Shown: one piece after another, positions 63,566-64,000 of the stretch
Position numbering within the stretch: the stretch's first letter is position 1
How the letters are laid out: every line of letters begins with the position of its first letter
Translations under genes and position numbers: made by a program
Assembly (NCBI GenBank): GCA_038900335.1
Contig: JBBMRB010000009.1
Span: forward strand, 1 to 64,000
Direction: 5' to 3'
Source: Rs1 sp038900335
GTDB taxonomy: Bacteria; Pseudomonadota; Gammaproteobacteria; Pseudomonadales; Balneatricaceae
Length of the DNA stretch: 64,000 nt
The notes under the pieces: generated by a model
Database searches by the model: none
What the model was told of the DNA's origin: nothing
The model's input: the letters and a program-made list of their open reading frames with translations, nothing else

Positions 63566-63597
63566 TAAAAAGGGAGCGTTATTAGCTCCCCTTTTTG
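63566..63597. terminator. Bidirectional intrinsic terminator
   Basis: GGGAGC and GCTCCC flank seven loop bases, with AAAAA on the left and CTTTTT on the right, so each strand reads hairpin plus T-run. It lies between the convergent ahpF and nitrilase-family genes. Confidence 0.88.
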
Positions 63598-63609
63598 CTT
63601 AAATGCTTA

Positions 63610-64000
63610 TTAGTCGATCGTTTCAATAATGGCTTGTCTTCGTCTATCCACCACTAACTTGGTGACATCTGGTCTACTGTAGTGGCCTGCGACATCAAAA
63701 TTTTGTCGCTCTTCTCTTACTCGCGCTTGATCAATCACTGCGGTGTATAGTCCCTCTTCATTACATTGTGGTTCTATAATCCACTCGCCATCAGGCCCCG
63801 CTAGGCAAGAGCCACCGTTTGAAAGCATATCATCATCACCAGCACCTGCTAAAATAGCTGCTAAGTGCGGTGTGTTTTCAGGAAAATCTGACTTGCGCAT
63901 TAAGCCGCTAGCGGCCATTGAAAAAGAGCGGCCCTCTTTGGCGATGAATTTTGTTAAATCATGAGTATTACGATAGCAACCTGGCCAAATAGCGACGTGT
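63610..64000 (-). CDS. Carbon-nitrogen hydrolase (nitrilase family), C-terminal part, cut by window edge
   Basis: The open frame continues without stop through the window edge (visible frame starts HVAIWPG at 63999), so only about the last 129 residues are seen. Landmarks: HVAIWPGCYRNTHDLTKF, EGRSFSMAASGLMRKSDFP, SNGGSCLAGPDGEWIIEP and the final EERQNFDVAGHYSRPDVTKL. This is the C-terminal half of the nitrilase fold, after the catalytic Cys, which is outside the window. The full enzyme would hydrolyse a nitrile or amide. Confidence 0.85.
   Translation of the reverse strand, partial: HVAIWPGCYRNTHDLTKFIAKEGRSFSMAASGLMRKSDFPENTPHLAAILAGAGDDDMLSNGGSCLAGPDGEWIIEPQCNEEGLYTAVIDQARVREERQNFDVAGHYSRPDVTKLVVDRRRQAIIETID

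Noticed and set aside
1..64000. tRNA, rRNA, CRISPR arrays, insertion sequences, integrases or prophage genes
   Set aside because: Reading through the intergenic stretches I saw no cloverleaf-type genes, no regularly spaced direct repeats, no transposase or integrase genes. Short tRNA-like structures could still escape a reading by eye.

Overview
The window is ordinary chromosomal DNA of a free-living, flagged as probably marine, gammaproteobacterium. The basis is the moderately AT-rich composition, the gene families (RND efflux operon, OFA and Na+-coupled transporters, TRAP transporter, quinone-linked lactate dehydrogenases, AhpCF, LacI-controlled sugar/osmolyte ABC operon, DUF1499, DUF2161, DUF6435-like) and the gammaproteobacterial style of the regulatory sites. 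I cannot name the species. I see no rRNA, tRNA, CRISPR, insertion sequence, integrase or phage gene. Genes are dense and mostly intact; both ends of the window cut a gene.

Layout. 1-6573 (minus): a tripartite RND efflux operon followed by its own OmpR-type response regulator and the start of a histidine kinase. 6984-13622 (plus): a periplasmic EB_dh (haem-domain) protein, a hybrid kinase and a REC-PAS-GGDEF-EAL protein, apparently one sensory operon. 13738-17165: small metabolic and membrane genes (cupin, LysE exporter, two unknown membrane proteins, DUF6435-like, VOC). 17428-22877 (minus): an OFA-family carboxylate transporter behind a sigma-54 promoter, with a kinase/NtrC-type pair upstream. 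23072-26651: GNAT, NSS transporter, small acidic protein, DUF1499 protein. 26866-30873 (plus): CHASE kinase, Rcp1-like receiver and REC-GGDEF-EAL protein, a second sensory operon feeding c-di-GMP. 30949-34116: DUF1989, MscS, AraC-MGMT. 34179-38466 (minus): TPP riboswitch, thiD, ABC importer and tenA for pyrimidine (HMP) salvage. 38637-42051: STAS-like protein, thioesterase-like, FKBP, DUF2161, acetate kinase. 42259-46076: lactate module (dld, FadR-type regulator, FMN-dependent alpha-hydroxyacid dehydrogenase) around a perfect 17-bp operator. 46159-53352: SemiSWEET, phosphatase, Asp/Glu-racemase-like enzyme, IclR regulator, TRAP transporter and DadA-like oxidase. 53371-60864 (minus): a LacI-controlled ABC importer with a GH63/MGH1-like glycosidase, best read as uptake and hydrolysis of a glycosylated compatible solute. 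61265-63533: ahpC-ahpF behind an OxyR-like site. 63610-64000: C-terminal part of a nitrilase-family enzyme.

The genes most likely to hold something undescribed are the EB_dh-hybrid kinase-c-di-GMP operon (with a cysteine-rich degenerate receiver in the kinase) and the GH63/ABC operon, which carries a LacI-type operator inside the first codons of its binding-protein gene and two enlarged permeases. The regulatory sites were read by eye; no searches were run, so family calls come from motif recognition and exact substrates are inferences.
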